Shown in pieces: positions 6,151 through 6,762 of a stretch of DNA of 6,762 bases (the stretch's first letter is position 1; each line of letters opens with the position of its first letter). This DNA is from Chlamydiota bacterium. GTDB lineage: Bacteria; Chlamydiota; Chlamydiia; Chlamydiales; Waddliaceae. The translations under genes were made by a program, and so were the position numbers. The stretch lies in NCBI GenBank assembly GCA_011065005.1, contig JAAKFP010000143.1:1-6762 (forward strand), in the 5' to 3' direction. Below the pieces are notes generated by a model that had not been told where the DNA came from, did no database searches, and worked only from the letters and a program-made list of their open reading frames with translations.

Positions 6151-6235
6151 TCCTAGAAAACGCAGTTCAAAATGATCTATAAGTGCAAAATCTTGCACTT
6201 ATAGATCATTTTGAACTGCGTTTTCTAGGATTATT
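6146..6235. terminator. Perfect 43-bp inverted repeat between convergent genes, likely terminator
   Basis: The left arm 6146-6188 (starting aataatcctagaaaacgc) and the right arm 6193-6235 are exact reverse complements with a 4-base loop (aatc, 6189-6192). It occupies essentially the whole gap between the two converging stop codons: the plus-strand TAA (6148-6150) lies inside the left arm, and the right arm ends within the minus-strand TAA (6236-6234). In the plus direction it is followed by a T-rich run (6237-6252), as in an intrinsic terminator. In the minus direction no T-tract follows. The stem is far longer than a normal terminator, so it may also act as an RNA barrier or be a former mobile palindrome. 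Confidence 0.7.
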
Positions 6236-6762
6236 ATCTTTTCTTTTTTTCGACTTGGATGCGTTCCACAACCAACTGAAGGGGAGGGGATCGCGCTGGC
6301 CGGTTAAGTGGCCCTTCTATGACGAGAATCTTGTCGTTTTCCGCTTCTTTAAGAATACGTTCACGAACGTTTGGAGTAAGTTCCCGTAAGTATGGATTGG
6401 GTTTTGTTGTGTATCGTTCTGGATCAGGGACAATAGGGCTCACAAGGACAAAACGAGTGTTATCTTGTTCAGAGAAAAGAACGACACTTCGTCCTTGTTC
6501 TTTGACTTTTCCACGAACTCTAACACGGATGTCGTTCACACCCACTCCAACCACTTGCATAGTAGTTTTTATCGGGTAGTAAGAAAAGGGTTGCTTTGGT
6601 TTCCAGTTCAGAACGGTGACTCCTGTTACGGGGTTTGTGCTAACCTTTTCAACCTGTTTTATTTTCATAAACTGCTTACTGAGAAGTTTCGCACAGTCTT
6701 CATTGCAAGCTGTGCTACTCCAGGTGATTCTCACCTCTAGCACTTCGGAATATCCAGCGTTA
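6234..6762 (-). CDS. Hypothetical protein, N-terminus beyond window
   Basis: I do not recognise this protein. The frame is open to the right edge, so the gene very probably starts outside; the first internal candidate start is a GTG at 6743. About 175 codons are visible. The first part (VRITWSSTACNEDCAKLL and on to VVGVGVNDIRVRV) has a strand-helix-strand pattern and a CxxxC, loosely recalling ferredoxin-like metal-binding folds. The following part (RVRGKVKEQGRSVVLFSE, then ILVIEGPLNRPARSPPLQLV) alternates strands with turns and could be an OB-like barrel. Both are fold guesses only. The C-terminus is basic (VEKKKR). The gene converges on the FGE-like gene and shares the long hairpin at 6146-6235 with it. 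Plus-strand frames opposite it (6319-6579, 6465-6740) look like shadows. Confidence 0.7.
   Translation of the reverse strand, partial: NAGYSEVLEVRITWSSTACNEDCAKLLSKQFMKIKQVEKVSTNPVTGVTVLNWKPKQPFSYYPIKTTMQVVGVGVNDIRVRVRGKVKEQGRSVVLFSEQDNTRFVLVSPIVPDPERYTTKPNPYLRELTPNVRERILKEAENDKILVIEGPLNRPARSPPLQLVVERIQVEKKKR

Noticed and set aside
6319..6740. Plus-strand frames opposite the partial minus-strand gene
   Set aside because: They have no ribosome site and low-complexity, Arg/Thr/Phe-rich translations. The minus frame is open over the full stretch and has ordinary protein composition.

Overview
The window holds three complete plus-strand genes and one convergent minus-strand gene that runs off the right edge. 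All are spaced by repeat-rich intergenic DNA. The organism looks bacterial: Shine-Dalgarno sequences precede the starts, one gene has a clear sigma70-like promoter, two products have Sec signal peptides, and one has a LysM domain. One gene, however, encodes what reads as a complete homologue of the eukaryotic Cdc20/Cdh1 (Fizzy) family, the co-activators of the anaphase-promoting complex (APC/C). A bacterium carrying such a gene is most simply explained as an intracellular symbiont or pathogen of eukaryotes. A Chlamydiota lineage living in protists is my best guess, but this is inference; other host-associated groups remain possible.

Layout. Positions 1-357 hold no supported gene but contain a long imperfect inverted repeat (162-255) of the 'acgcagagg' type. 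Positions 358-2703 encode a 781-residue exported protein: signal peptide, beta-rich N-terminal domain, very long coiled coil and C-terminal LysM domain. Positions 2704-3224 hold no gene; they contain three repeat structures and, at the right end, a good promoter. Positions 3225-4532 encode the 435-residue Cdc20/Cdh1-like WD40 protein, with a C-box-like motif near its N-terminus, a seven-bladed propeller and a C-terminal Ile-Arg. Positions 4624-6150 encode a 508-residue exported protein: signal peptide, the same type of N-terminal domain as the first gene, a long acidic linker and a degenerate FGE-sulfatase-like domain. Positions 6146-6235 form a perfect 43-bp inverted repeat between the converging stop codons. 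Positions 6762-6234 (minus) encode the C-terminal part of an unrecognised protein.

How the genes may work together. The two exported proteins flanking the Cdc20-like gene share a related N-terminal domain, so they are probably distant paralogues and may act together in the cell envelope. The Cdc20-like protein has no Sec signal. If it acts on a host APC/C it needs another export route, such as type III secretion. No function has been shown from the sequence alone. The central inference is that the locus carries a mimic of a host cell-cycle regulator.
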